Assembly (NCBI RefSeq): GCF_000218525.1
Contig: NZ_AFHO01000005.1
Location: forward strand, 1 to 43,782
Direction of reading: 5' to 3'
DNA: 43,782 nucleotides
Source of the DNA: Mesomycoplasma ovipneumoniae SC01
GTDB lineage: Bacteria; Bacillota_I; Bacilli_A; Mycoplasmatales; Metamycoplasmataceae
Of this stretch, positions 1 through 17,313 are shown in pieces (the stretch's first letter is position 1; the number at the start of each line of letters is the position of its first letter). The translations under genes were made by a program, and so were the position numbers. The notes under the pieces were generated by a model that saw nothing but the letters and a program-made list of their open reading frames with translations, was not told the origin of the DNA and made no database searches.

Positions 1-34
1 GGAAAGAAAAATCTACTTATTAATCAAGCTAAAA

Positions 35-548
35 AAGCTAAAATTTTGACTTAAAAACCAAAATTATGAAATTTTTAAACTACTTTTTTAGTTTAAAACA
101 CTAACAAAAATCACAAAAAAAAACAACTACTGTTTAAACTCAATGCAAATAGAAAACTCGTTTTTACTTACATCGAGCCTAAAAAAATATATGAAGTTTT
201 GAAAGAACAATAATTAAAAGCCATAAATTTGTAGATTTCTAAACGGTCAAATTTAAGGTATTCCATCATATTTAAAAATATAATGGAAAATTCACATTTT
301 CTGATTTTTTTATGACAAAAACATAACTAATTCCTCCTTAATTCAATATCAAAATTTATTAATTTATTCTTAAGTGAGACTTATTATAACCTAAAATTTT
401 TTTAAACCAAGCATTTTTTTTTTTTTTTTTTACAAAATCTTTATTTTAAAATAATAAAAATTAAGATTTTAGGTCAAAAAACACGGGTGTAGCGGTATTT
501 TTGCATTCGCTAAAAAGTGAATTTTCGCCATCAAACTGGAAACTTAGG
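35..548 (-). mobile_element. Transposon-like repeat, copy 1 (MITE or IS deletion derivative)
   Basis: This is one of four related elements (others at 8119-8663, 23795-24374 and 27515-28071). The right end carries the terminal inverted repeat, seen on the minus strand as CCTAAGTTTCCAGTTTGATG at 529-548. On the minus strand an 18-base poly-A tract (414-431) is followed by TTGGTT, a 16-base spacer and TATAAT, then an AAGGAGG motif, an ATG and a four-codon ORF (MFLS). On the plus strand, about 140-214 encodes a short peptide ending IEPKKIYEVLKEQ and then TAA. It is conserved in all copies and is probably the C-terminus of a lost transposase. The left edge is uncertain, because the sequence shared with copy 2 starts near position 35 and I see no inverted repeat there. 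No intact transposase is present, so movement would need one in trans. Confidence 0.7.
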
Positions 549-578
549 AAAATAGATAATTATTTTATTTCAGTTAAT

Positions 579-613
579 AAAAAAAGGCAAATGAGAATTT
601 GCCTTTTTTTATA
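579..613. terminator. Bidirectional hairpin terminator
   Basis: An A-rich run, the stem AAAGGCAAAT/ATTTGCCTTT with a short loop, and a T-run form a rho-independent terminator readable on both strands. It lies just outside repeat copy 1. It could stop leftward transcription coming from the tRNA-Ser region before it enters the repeat. Confidence 0.75.
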
Positions 614-942
614 GAGATTTTTTTATTGAGATTTACGACGAGAGACTAAAATAATGAATTTCGCTTTTACGCAAAAATAAATGTAATTTACAAATAACAA
701 TAAAGAAAGGAGATTTTAAACATGCATGAAAAACATAAAATTATGAATTTTGTTTTTACACAAAAATAAATATAACTTATAAAATAAAATTTAGAAAGGA
801 GGGCTAAACACGATTGATGACATAAAAAAATAATTTAATATATAAATTTAGAAGACAAAATATAAGAGCAAGAACAAAAAAGGAGGCAATAAAAATAAAG
901 TATTTTTTAATGTATCATGGTTTAAAACAAACGAAAGTATAT
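614..942. other. Gene-poor stretch with three Shine-Dalgarno-like motifs
   Basis: I see no gene of normal size here. Three strong ribosome-binding motifs on the plus strand lie 85-90 bases apart: AGAAAGGAG near 704-712, AGAAAGGAGGG near 793-803 and AAAAAAGGAGGC near 876-887. The segments in front of the first two are related, each containing a version of ATGAATTT(C/T)G(C/T)TTTTAC followed by CAAAAATAA, so this is a degenerate tandem duplication. The possible products are tiny, for example a 15-residue peptide from the ATG at 722. It may be the decayed start region of a lost gene. Confidence 0.45.
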
Positions 943-1033
943 TGGCGGGCCAGACAGGATTTGAACCTGCGCGGGATTTCACTCCCCTAACGCGTTAGCA
1001 GTGCGTCCTCTTCAGCCTCTTGAGTACTGGCCC
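943..1033 (-). tRNA. tRNA-Ser (anticodon GCU)
   Basis: On the minus strand the sequence starts GGGCCAG and ends CTGGCCC, which pair as the acceptor stem, followed by discriminator G and an encoded CCA at 943-945. The anticodon loop contains CTGCTAA, giving anticodon GCU (serine AGC/AGU codons). A long variable arm, as expected for serine tRNA, and a normal T-arm with GGTTCAAATCC are visible. A TATAAT (minus strand, 1045-1050) lies 11 bases upstream of the mature 5' end. The length is 91 nt including CCA. Confidence 0.93.
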
Positions 1034-1044
1034 ATTTTTCTATA

Positions 1045-1050
1045 ATTATA
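1045..1050 (-). promoter_or_regulatory. -10 box of tRNA-Ser promoter
   Basis: TATAAT in the context GGTATAATTAT is correctly spaced for initiation just before the tRNA. The 62-base gap to tsaD must also hold the opposing tsaD promoter; a plus-strand TATAAT lies in the AT-rich stretch at about 1064-1070. The two genes are divergent. Confidence 0.65.
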
Positions 1051-1095
1051 CCACAAAATATTATATAATAAAATAAAAAAATAAAAGGCAGAAAA

Positions 1096-2082
1096 ATGAA
1101 AATTTTAGGTATTGAAACCTCTCATGATGATGCATCTGTTGCTCTTTTATGCGATGAAAAAGTTGAAATAATTTTAACAATTAGCCAAATTGAATTTCAC
1201 CAAAAATTTGGTGGTACAATTCCAGAACTTGCTGCTCGCGAGCATTCGCGAAATTTGGCAATAATTTTAGAAAAATTATTGCAAAAAGGCGTTGATTTTT
1301 CCTCGATTGATGCTATTGCCTACACAAATAATCCCGGATTATTGGGGCCTTTGAAAATAGGATTTTTATTTGCTAGTGCGTTAAGTCTTTATTTTAATAA
1401 GCCTTTAATTCCAGTTAACCACCTTTTAGGACATTTTTGGTCGGCAAATATTGATGATGAAATTGTTTTTCCAGCACTTTCACTATTAATTTCTGGGGGT
1501 CATAGTCAATGAATTTTGGCTAAAAACGAGAGTGAACTCGAAATTATTGGCTCAACAGTTGATGATGCTCTGGGTGAAATTTATGATAAAATTGGCAGAA
1601 ATTTAGGCTTAGGATTGCCAGGCGGGCCTAAAATTGACCAAATTTGACAACAAAATCGGGAAAATTTTGGTGAGTTAATTAATTTCAGTTTGCCAAAAAG
1701 GCTTACAAATCCGTTGGATTTTTCTTTTAGCGGACTAAAAACTCAAGTTATAAATTTTACTAACCAAATAAAGCAACAAAATGAACTTGATTTAAAAAAT
1801 GTCCAAAAAATTGCTGTTTCTTTTCAAGAAACAATAATAAAATATTTAAAAAGACAGCTTGATTTTGTTTTAAATAACAATAAAAATATAAAAACCCTAA
1901 CTTTAGTTGGCGGCGTTGCAGCTAATTCTGGAATCAGAGCATTATTTAAAGAATATGAAAAAAATTATAAAATTGTTATTCCAAAAAGGGAATTTTGCAC
2001 TGATAATGGGGCTATGATAGCAAAAGCTGCACAAATTGAGCTAAAACTTAAATCGCAAAAACAAAAATTACAATCCCGATAG
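1096..2082 (+). CDS. tsaD: tRNA N6-adenosine threonylcarbamoyltransferase TsaD
   Basis: TsaD transfers the threonylcarbamoyl group from threonylcarbamoyl-AMP to A37 of ANN-decoding tRNAs (t6A). The 328-residue protein opens with the family signature [13 protein letters not shown]. It has the metal-binding H-x3-H motif as NHLLGH near residue 110, an ISGGHSQ turn, [25 protein letters not shown] and a C-terminal DNGAMIAKA. Two in-frame TGA codons encode tryptophan, which is why standard-code ORFs end at 1512. Its length is close to the usual 330-340 residues. The last 35 bases overlap the end of the convergent flippase-domain gene. Its partner TsaE is encoded in this window at 8727-9146. Confidence 0.96.
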
Positions 2083-4885
2083 AAACAAATGCTCAAAAAA
2101 ATAAAGCATAAAAAAAGAAATGACTATCTTGTTTTTTTAGTTTGTAACTTAAAACTACGTTTTCTTGCATCGTATTTTGGATTTCTTTGTAGCGATCAAC
2201 TCTTTTTTCGCCTACTCAAACAGTCAAAATTCCAATCGCCGATAATAAATAAGGTAAAAATCAAGTATAAATTCTATTAGTAAAGTTAAAAATATCTAAA
2301 TTTAAAGAGTTTGCTTCGTCAAAGAAACTTCTGAAAATTAATTTTGTTATTAAATCAGCCGAACCTACGCCACCTGGAGAAGGAGAGAGGTTGTTTGAAA
2401 TTTGTAAGAGTGTAAATCCTGATATAAATTTGAGATAATCGTGAAAATTAATAGTACTTAGATCTAAACCTTGTTCTTTTAAAGTGATAATTAAAATTAC
2501 AAAAGAGAAATTTATGAAAAAAACTGGGAATTTGTAAAATAAAAGTATTTTTGTAAGCAGTTTTTTATTAGACAAAACTTGCATAAAATGGTTTTTGAAA
2601 TTATCAATTAGAAATTGAAAACGATATTCTAATCGTTGTCTATCCTCAATTTTTTTTAAAAAATTGAGATTTAAAAGTGAAACAAATAATTTAATCAACA
2701 AATATTGCAATTTTTTTCAAACAGAAATAATTATAATTATTAATAAAACTAAAACATTTAAAAAAATATTAGCAACAAGTCAAGCAAAGAAAATAATTTT
2801 TTCCCACGAATCTAGAATAAAAAGATCACGATAGTAAATAAAGCCAACTGGAATTAAAATCAAACTGACAAATAAATTAAAAACCTGATGAATTAGGGCA
2901 TTATATGTCAGGGTTGCGCTGATATTTTTCAATGGATATTTCTTTTTTTGCAAATATCAATAATAACTTATTTCACCACCAAATGAAAAAGGCGTAGAAA
3001 ATTGCATAAAAGTGGCAATAAAGCTGGCAACAAAAAGGTGTCTAAATCTCGTTTCTACCTTCTGATGTTTAAAAATTCGCCGTAATTGTAGGGTTGAGGT
3101 TAAATTTCAAAATAAAAAATGAGCAATTGCACCAATAAGAACTAATCTGTTTACCCGAGATTCGAAAAAAAATTGATAAAATTTAACAAAAATTTTTGTA
3201 GGCGAGCCGTCTGCAAAACTAGAGTTGTAAAAATTATAAAATAAAATAACTAAAATTACGACAATAGTTGTTATAAAAATCCCAAATTTAAGAAAATTTT
3301 TCGTTTTATTGTTTTTTGATGACACTAGATTTTTATTTGCAAGTTTAATTTTATCAATAAGAAGGTTTTCCAAAAAAACTGCTTCTTTTTCGGTGTGATT
3401 TTTTGATAAAAAATTTGTGTAGAGTGTTAATTCTTGTTTTGGTTTAAAGTAAATTAATGTGTAAAAATCGTTATTTTGTAAATTAACTTTTAATTTTATC
3501 GAATGTTTTCCTGAATCTGAATTTGAAATGTTGTATCCTTGTGGACGAAATTGAGCATCAGTTTCATTTACAAGCAAGTTTACAATTTTATCAAAAGTTG
3601 ATGGAGTTGCCTTCATTCGGTACTTATATTGGAAAACAAAATTCAACTCATTTTTCATCTTTTGGATAATTTCAAATATATTTAAATTTTTTTGGGTGTA
3701 AAATTCAAAAATTTTGACATACCAAAGAATAGAAAATTGAGTGCTAATTCCATATTTAATTGAATTTTCAGAAACTTTAGGGACAAAATGAACGCTTTTT
3801 GATGTTATAACAACAACTTCATCACTAGTTTTTTCTCGAATTTTAAGTAATTCAGTTTCTGAATTCTCATTATATTCACAAAATTTTGCGATTTTAGCAC
3901 CAAATTTCTGCTCAATAAACTCAGAAATGTAGTTATTAGCTTGATGACTTATCAAAAAATATTTGCCATTTTTTCAATTTCTTTCAAGAAAATCAAGTAC
4001 TAACAACTGAAAATCATTATCTTTTATAATATTAAAGTTAAAATTTTTACGAACTGCGGCTATAATTTTGTTTTTTTTGACTCAGAAAATTACATTTGTC
4101 TTAAATTTAGCGCTTGTTGTGATCTTTTTTCAAATTATTGAATTATCACTAACTTGTCTTGTAATTTTTTCAATCGGAAAACTCTTTTTTATTGGTAAAA
4201 ATTTACTTTTTTCAGTATCAAAATGATCTTTTAAAAAATTAGTTAAAAAAATCGACTCTGAATCATAAAACTGGTAGAAATTTTCTAATTTGTAAAAATT
4301 TAAATCAAAATAATTGTAAAATTTCAAAATATGATCTGAATTAATTTGAAATTTTGGGGTTAAATAAATTTCTGAATTTCTATAAAAAAATGGTTTTTGC
4401 TCAGTTTTGTTTATTTTTTTTTCTTCTTCCGGTGTTAAAAGTGTTAAGTTTTTTTTATAAAAGGTTAAAACTGTTAGATTTAAATTTTTATTTGACAAAT
4501 TAACTTCAATATTTATGAAAAAATCAAAATCATTATTTATAAAATAATGACGCGCTAAACTTTGGGAGTACCCAAATTTTTCTTCAAAAATTAAAATTTT
4601 TTTGTTAGGATCAGAGGCTAAAGCATTGTAAAAAATTGATGCAAAAGCTATTCCAAAATTGTTGGAACTACTATTAATTAAAATTTTTTGATAGTTTTTT
4701 TCTTTAACAAGATCAGAAATAGTTGATGCTAAACTAAAAATATAGTTTTCATTTATTGAATTAGGTTTATTTCCAACAAAGCCGATAATTTTAGAATTAC
4801 TTAATTCAAGAGGAGAATCATAATTAAAAAAAATCAACTTTTGGTCTTCTAGGTTAACATCGCGATTAATTGCTAAATATTTCAT
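2048..4885 (-). CDS. Large protein: phosphohexomutase-like N-terminal half (inferred) plus LPG-synthase/flippase-type membrane half
   Basis: This is one 945-residue code-4 reading frame. Residues about 1-525 are soluble. From about 530 (FGIFITTIVVILVILFYNF) to the end there are many membrane segments with FGGEISYYWY and SPSPGGVGSAD, the hallmark segments of the lysylphosphatidylglycerol synthase TM region (UPF0104) family, which moves or anchors lipids. That assignment is clear. The N-terminal half is tentative. Its length, a VVVITSKSVHF segment and a late segment with FYTLIYFKPKQELTLYT resemble domains III and IV of phosphoglucomutase-type enzymes, but I find no phosphoserine loop or metal-binding loop, so it would be inactive. 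It is last in a tight operon with plsC-like, scpA and scpB (6-base gap to scpB). The 3' end overlaps tsaD by 35 bases, tail to tail. Confidence 0.75.
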
Positions 4886-4891
4886 AAAATT

Positions 4892-5479
4892 TTATTCAGT
4901 TTCTCGTTGAGAAGAAAAAAGATCAAAATTTTCACTTTGGCCTGGATCTTCAATAATGTCTAATAAATCAAATTCTTTAAATTTAGGCAAATCCTTGGCC
5001 GATCTTAGTTTGAAATAGTCAAAAAACCTCGAAGTTACACCATAAAGTGTAGGATTTCCAGGGCTTGGAGCAGTCCCTAACTCCTCAATTATTCCTTTTG
5101 CTAACAGTGAGCCTACAATATAATCAGAATTAATTCCGCCACGAATTTGGGCAATAACGCTTCTTGTTACAGGTTGTTTATAAGCAATTATAGCGGCAAC
5201 CTCGATTGCAGCATTACTTAGACGGTATTTTTTTTCATTTCCGACAAAGTCAATAATAAAAGGTTTTAAATCTTTTGCGGTAACAAATTTGAAAATATCA
5301 GCAAATTCAACAACAATTATACCCCTTTTTTGCCGGTTAAATTCGACTGAAAAATCTTTTAAAAGTTTGCGTGCCTCGTTAATTTTTGATAATTTAAGTG
5401 CGCTTTGAAGTTGCTGAGAAGAAACTCCTTTTTCGCCTTGAAGATACAAAATTGCCTCAATAATTCTAGTTTTCATCAT
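4892..5479 (-). CDS. scpB: Segregation and condensation protein ScpB
   Basis: ScpB dimerises, binds ScpA and completes the SMC condensin complex in chromosome segregation. The roughly 195-residue protein has two winged-helix domains, with AAIEVAAIIAYKQPVTR and IRGGINSDYIVGSLLAKGIIEE being the most conserved family segments, then GNPTLYGVT. I chose the ATG at 5479; the next codon at 5476 is also ATG, and a GTG at 5488 is possible. The start lies inside the last codons of scpA (overlap about 14 bases), suggesting translational coupling. The C-terminal tail after about residue 170 is acidic and poorly conserved. Confidence 0.93.
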   Translation of the reverse strand: MMKTRIIEAILYLQGEKGVSSQQLQSALKLSKINEARKLLKDFSVEFNRQKRGIIVVEFADIFKFVTAKDLKPFIIDFVGNEKKYRLSNAAIEVAAIIAYKQPVTRSVIAQIRGGINSDYIVGSLLAKGIIEELGTAPSPGNPTLYGVTSRFFDYFKLRSAKDLPKFKEFDLLDIIEDPGQSENFDLFSSQRETE

Positions 5480-6203
5480 AACCCCCACGGAAAATTGATA
5501 TTTTTGAGAACTGTTGTTCCTGTTTTAAATGTAGAAGTTGTTTTTTTGCCATTTCGAGCATTGAAATCATGGTGATAACAAAATGCTTCATTGTCGGAAG
5601 TGAAAATAAGTATTCAAAATCAATTTCATTTTCATTTTTTAACAGATTTTTCAATCATAAACTTTGCTCATCAGCTGTCACTTGGACTTGTTGGGTTTTA
5701 ATTTTAATAAGATTTTTAGCTTTTGTTCTGTCAAACATTAATTTTAACACTTTATATAAATTATGCACTGACGAGTGTCCATCAAGCTGACTTGGATCCG
5801 GAGGTCTGCGAAAATCACTATAATCTGAGGTATTTTTTTCAAAATAATCATTACGGTGCTCTTGCTGTTCTTTTAACATATTTGCAATATTTTTGATTTG
5901 TTGATAGTCATATAGTAAAGCTAAAAATTCAAGCCGATCTTTTTCATCTTCAGGTTTTAATTTTTCTTCTTTACTTGGTAAAAGCAAAATTTTTGATTTT
6001 AAATGAACCAAAGTAGAAGCAATAACTAAATATTCACCTGCAATTTGAATATTTTTTTCTTTTAAAATTTGAATTATTTTTACATATTGAGTTGCTAAAT
6101 CAACAAGGTCAATATCTAAAATATTAATGTTTTTTGATTTTACTAAATCTAAAAGTAATTCTAAAGGTCCCGAAAAATTAGCTAGTTTTATATCGTAATC
6201 CAT
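5466..6203 (-). CDS. scpA: Segregation and condensation protein ScpA
   Basis: ScpA is the kleisin that bridges SMC heads. The 245-residue protein begins with the typical NFSGPLELLLDLVKS and has the helical segment IAGEYLVIASTLVHLKSKILLLP. A TGA-encoded tryptophan near residue 184 splits it under the standard code; the remaining C-terminal part (LKNLLKNENEIDFEYLF and onward) is the winged-helix region that contacts SMC. Its ATG overlaps the plsC-like stop codon as TAATG, and its TAG stop lies inside scpB. The three genes are clearly one transcript. Confidence 0.93.
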
Positions 6204-6940
6204 TATTTTCCACCTTTGTAGAAATCAATAATAGTTTTTTTTGTGGCTAAACTCAAGGATTTACTTGTTTGCGAAATAACAGCACCCGGTTTTATTGGCT
6301 TATGAATAAAAATTTCGATATTTTTAAATTTTTTAGTCTGATTTTTGTCTATATTTTTTTTAACTACCTTAATTGAAACAGGAATAATTGCAAGACCTGA
6401 TTCTTTTATAGTTTCAAAAATTTCAATTGGAAAATTTAACTCTGTGTCGTGCAGGTTCTCTTTTGCAAAAATAACTCCATAAGCACGTTTTTCACGGATT
6501 GATTTTAAAAAATTTTGAAACTTTTTTAAATTTTCTTGCTCATTTTCAGCTAAAAACTGTGAGTCAAGTGAGCCAAAAATTCATTTATTTTTACGGGAAT
6601 AACGCTTTTTTTCAAGAAAAAAACTAACAATTGGGTTAAAATCTTCTTCAGCTTTTGATGGGTTTTCAAGTGCTGAAAATAATGCAAAATGGTCAGAAAA
6701 CTGATTTTGATTAGAAATTAAGATCGATGCATTTTTGGATAAATTTTCATAACCAAAAACTTTAATTTTTATGCCAAATAATTTTAAAATAAACTTTGAG
6801 TAACTTAAAACCAAATCGCTTCTATATTGAGGAGAAAGTTCGACTTTTTTTTTATAATATTTTTTCCAAACAGAGCGTATTTTACGTATTTTAAATAGTC
6901 AGATTATTGAAAAAATAGCAATTCGCAATTTTATTATCAT
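6203..6940 (-). CDS. PlsC-family acyltransferase homologue with altered catalytic motifs
   Basis: The 245-residue protein has an N-terminal hydrophobic helix (LRIAIFSIIWLF) and the PlsC order of motifs. The region that should be NHX4D reads SNQNQFSDHF, so the catalytic histidine is glutamine while the aspartate is kept. The later motif that should be FPEGTRS reads GVIFAKENLHD. The AIIPVSIKV strand of motif IV is intact. True PlsC enzymes acylate 1-acylglycerol-3-phosphate at the membrane; this one probably cannot do so by the usual mechanism. It could be a regulatory or binding paralogue. I chose the ATG at 6940 because it gives a normal N-terminal membrane helix. It is first in the operon with scpA, scpB and the flippase-domain gene. 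Confidence 0.75.
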
Positions 6941-7080
6941 TTCATTTTTGCTTTTTCTTTTTAAATTTAGTTAATTAAAATTTATAGAAATTTAATTATA
7001 ATTATATAATTATACCAAAAAATCTAAAATTTTAATTAAAAACAGTTAAAATCTATTTTAATGGAAATTAAAAAAATAAA
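6941..7080. promoter_or_regulatory. Divergent promoter region between plsC-like and ywaF-like genes
   Basis: The 140-base region is almost pure A/T. On the minus strand GGTATAAT (7009-7014) is a good -10 box for the plsC-scp operon. Plus-strand TATAAT-like boxes are also present but not unique. Neither downstream gene has a convincing Shine-Dalgarno motif, which is common in mycoplasmas. Confidence 0.5.
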
Positions 7081-8118
7081 ATGTTTTATTTTGATTGAAG
7101 AAAAAGTGATTTAGATGCAAATTCATATTTTTTTATAGTTTATATTGGGCTAATTTTAGGTCTTATAAGCGTTCTTGTGTTGTATTTTTTCCGTAAAAAT
7201 TTGGAAACATGGTACGTTCACAAGAGCCAAATTCAATTTAAGGTTAGTTTATTTTATAGAGTAAAAAATTGGTTTGTTTTCATTGGTGTTTTGATTTGAT
7301 TTTTTTCATATATTAGTCGAACAATTTTACTGGAAATTAATGATTATATCTATAAATGAGAATATCTGCCGCTACATTTGTGTCGACTTATTGTTTTAAT
7401 TTGTGCCTCTTTAATGATTTTTAATAGGACAAATTGGGCAAAATACATGGTAATTCCCGGTTTTTTGGGCTCAATTTTAGCTTTATCTTTTCCACAAATT
7501 GGCTTTGATGCAGGAATTGTTATGGATGACATTGAATTTCAAGGAATAAAAGTTGACCAAAATGTTAGTGGATCTGAACTAATGAATTTGGCAAAAACTA
7601 TGAATTTAGGTATAAATTGAGCGCCTGATAATTACTTTTTTTGAGAGTTTATTTTTAGCCATCTTTTAAGTTTGGTTTTACCATTTTTTTTAGCATTTAT
7701 TAATGGTAAAAATTCAAAATTAGATATAAAAAGTTTCTGAAAATCGATATTATTTACTTTTTTAATGGCAAGTTTTACTTTTTTTCTAAGTTGAATAATT
7801 GAAAAAGTAATTGAAAACCAAGGCGATAATCGACTAAAAATAGCCTGAAACGGAAATTGATTTTATATGGGGAAAGATGGACAACCAACCATTGGCGAAC
7901 TAGGAAAATGACCTTGAAATTTCCCATTTTTAACAATTATTTTTCTTTTTGCATTTTTTATTGTCTTTTTGACAAAAATGTCCCTTGAAAAAATAAATTT
8001 TTACTTTTTAATTGTTAATTCAAAAATTGAAATTAAGCTCAAACCTAAAAGTTGAAAACAGGTTTTAAGCCAAAATAACCTTAGCCAAAAGTGAATTAAA
8101 TTATTAACAAAAAGCTAA
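7081..8118 (+). CDS. YwaF/TMEM164-family integral membrane protein
   Basis: This 345-residue code-4 protein has many TGA tryptophans. About seven hydrophobic segments cover most of its length. The signature LPLHLCRL near residue 97 and a second histidine in FWEFIFSHLLSLVLPFFLAF match the TIGR02206/YwaF family, whose eukaryotic relative TMEM164 is an acyltransferase; the histidines and the cysteine are the likely active residues. A soluble loop of about 60 residues with GSELMNLAKT lies in the middle. The C-terminus is basic. No Shine-Dalgarno motif is visible before the ATG. The stop codon falls inside the left target-site duplication of repeat copy 2, so the insertion landed right at the 3' end of this gene without destroying it. 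Confidence 0.75.
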
Positions 8119-8663
8119 AATTTTAACTTAAAAAGCAAAATTATGAAATTTTTAAACTGCTTTTTTAACTTAAAACACTGGCAAAAATCAATTTATGGAT
8201 AAAACAACAAAAATCATAAAAAAAATACAACTACTATTTAAACTCAATGTAAATAGAAAACTCGTTTTTACTTACATTGAGCCTAAAAAAATATATGAAG
8301 TTTTGAAAGAACAATAACTAAAAGCCCTAAATTTATATAGATTTTTAAACGGTTAAATTTAAGGCATTCCATTATATTTAAAAACATAATGGAAAATTCG
8401 CGCTATCTAATTTTTTGTAGCAAAAAACATAACTAATTCCTCCCTTAATTCAATATCAAAATTTATTAATTATTCTTAGTGTGGTTCATTATAACATAAT
8501 ATTTTTCTTAGACCAAACATTTTTTTTTTTTTTTTTTGCAAAACGTTAATTTCAAAACTATAAAAATTAACGTTTTAGTGTCAAAAAACCCGAATTTACC
8601 GGTATTTTTGCATATTTAATTCACTAAAAAGTTAATTTTTGCCATCAAACTGTCAAATTCAGG
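8119..8663 (-). mobile_element. Transposon-like repeat, copy 2
   Basis: This copy has the same orientation as copy 1. The terminal inverted repeat is at the right end (8643-8663). The 18-base poly-A tract on the minus strand (8520-8537) precedes TTGGTC, a 17-base spacer and TATAAT. AAGGGAGG and an ATG follow, opening a seven-codon ORF (MFFATKN) instead of MFLS. The plus strand ends the transposase remnant with IEPKKIYEVLKEQ. Flanking imperfect direct repeats of about 34 bases (8087-8120 and 8664-8697, about 29 matches) look like a long target-site duplication. The left end has a local inverted repeat (TTAACTTAAAAAGC and GCTTTTTTAACTTAA) rather than the standard terminus. Confidence 0.72.
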
Positions 8664-8700
8664 AAAAGTAAGTTAAATTATTGACAAAAAATTAAAAAAA

Positions 8701-8724
8701 CCTATAAATTTATAGGCTTTTTTG
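8701..8724 (-). terminator. Terminator after tsaE
   Basis: The perfect palindrome CCTATAAATTTATAGG has a T-run on both sides: on the minus strand GGTTTTTTTAATTTTTTG follows the stem, directly after the tsaE stop. It ends the rplJ/L-rpoBC-tsaE run and could also stop rightward transcription. Confidence 0.8.
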
Positions 8725-8726
8725 TT

Positions 8727-9146
8727 TTAGTTTCAGCAAAATTTAATTTTTCTTGAATCTGCGTCAATTATCTCAAAATTAATTAAAATTGAGTTTTGAG
8801 AAAATTCTTCAAGTTTGTTTGCTCATTCAATTACAACAAAATTTTGCTCAAAATAATCCTGAAATTCATCCAATTTTGACGAGAAATTATCAAGATCAAT
8901 ATGAACTAAATTCTCGTAGGCAAACATAAAATTAAATGACGGGGAAATAATTTTGTCTTTTATTCCAATTTTTCGTGCAAATTTTTTTGTAAAATCAGTT
9001 TTTCCTGAGCCATACGGGCCAACTAAATAGATAAATTGAATTTTTTTACTAATAATTAAATTAAAAATAATCTCCAAATCAGAGCAAGTTTTGGAGATTA
9101 TTTGTTGGCAAAAGTGGTAATTTTTAGCTATATCTTCAGTGTTCAT
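8727..9146 (-). CDS. tsaE: tRNA threonylcarbamoyladenosine biosynthesis ATPase TsaE
   Basis: TsaE is the small P-loop protein that drives the TsaB-TsaD complex through its t6A cycle. In this 139-residue protein the Walker A is LVGPYGSGKTDF near residue 48. The segment ISPSFNFMFAYENLVHIDLDNF corresponds to the family's ISPTF-x-YHxDLYR strand in a shortened, diverged form. Standard-code ORFs stop at 8823 because of a TGA tryptophan in the expected VVIEWANKL (Walker B region). It lies 6 bases downstream of rpoC and so is co-transcribed with it. TsaD is 6.6 kb away on the other strand. Confidence 0.88.
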
Positions 9147-9152
9147 AAACTT

Positions 9153-13388
<4,236 letters not shown>

Positions 13389-13455
13389 TTTTTAAATTCT
13401 CCTTTAAAAATAGGCATAATTAGCTTTTAGTTAAAAAAGTAAATTATTCCCTCAA

Positions 13456-17118
<3,663 letters not shown>

Positions 17119-17156
17119 GACTCACCCCTTTTTCCCCTTTTTTGTTTAGGTTATAT

Positions 17157-17162
17157 ATTATA
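17157..17162 (-). promoter_or_regulatory. -10 box upstream of rpoB
   Basis: TATAAT on the minus strand lies about 39 bases before the rpoB start; a weak TTTGAT about 16 bases further upstream could act as -35. Together with the rplL terminator this allows rpoBC to be transcribed independently of the ribosomal genes. Confidence 0.5.
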
Positions 17163-17258
17163 TTTAAAAAGCAAAAAAATCAAAGCGTTTTTATACTTAA
17201 TTTCAAAAAAATTAATAAAATATTAAAAAAATATTTTATTTTAGTAAAGTAAAAATAA

Positions 17259-17290
17259 CAAAAAAGGCGTTTAGAACACCATTTTTGCTT
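17259..17290 (-). terminator. Terminator/attenuator between rplL and rpoB
   Basis: On the minus strand the stem GGTGTT/AACGCC (one G-U pair), with a three-base loop and flanking A and T runs, follows the rplL stop codon by about 30 bases. Attenuation at this position is classic for rplJL-rpoBC operons. Confidence 0.65.
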
Positions 17291-17313
17291 TTTAAAATTA
17301 ATTTTTTGAAATA

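Noticed and set aside
2089..2280. 63-residue plus-strand ORF after tsaD
   Set aside because: It lies fully inside the coding region of the leftward flippase-domain gene, whose frame is continuous and conserved in type.
7062..7114. Upstream ATG at 7062 as start of the YwaF-like protein
   Set aside because: Its frame hits TAG after 17 codons and does not join the main frame; the ATG at 7081 does.
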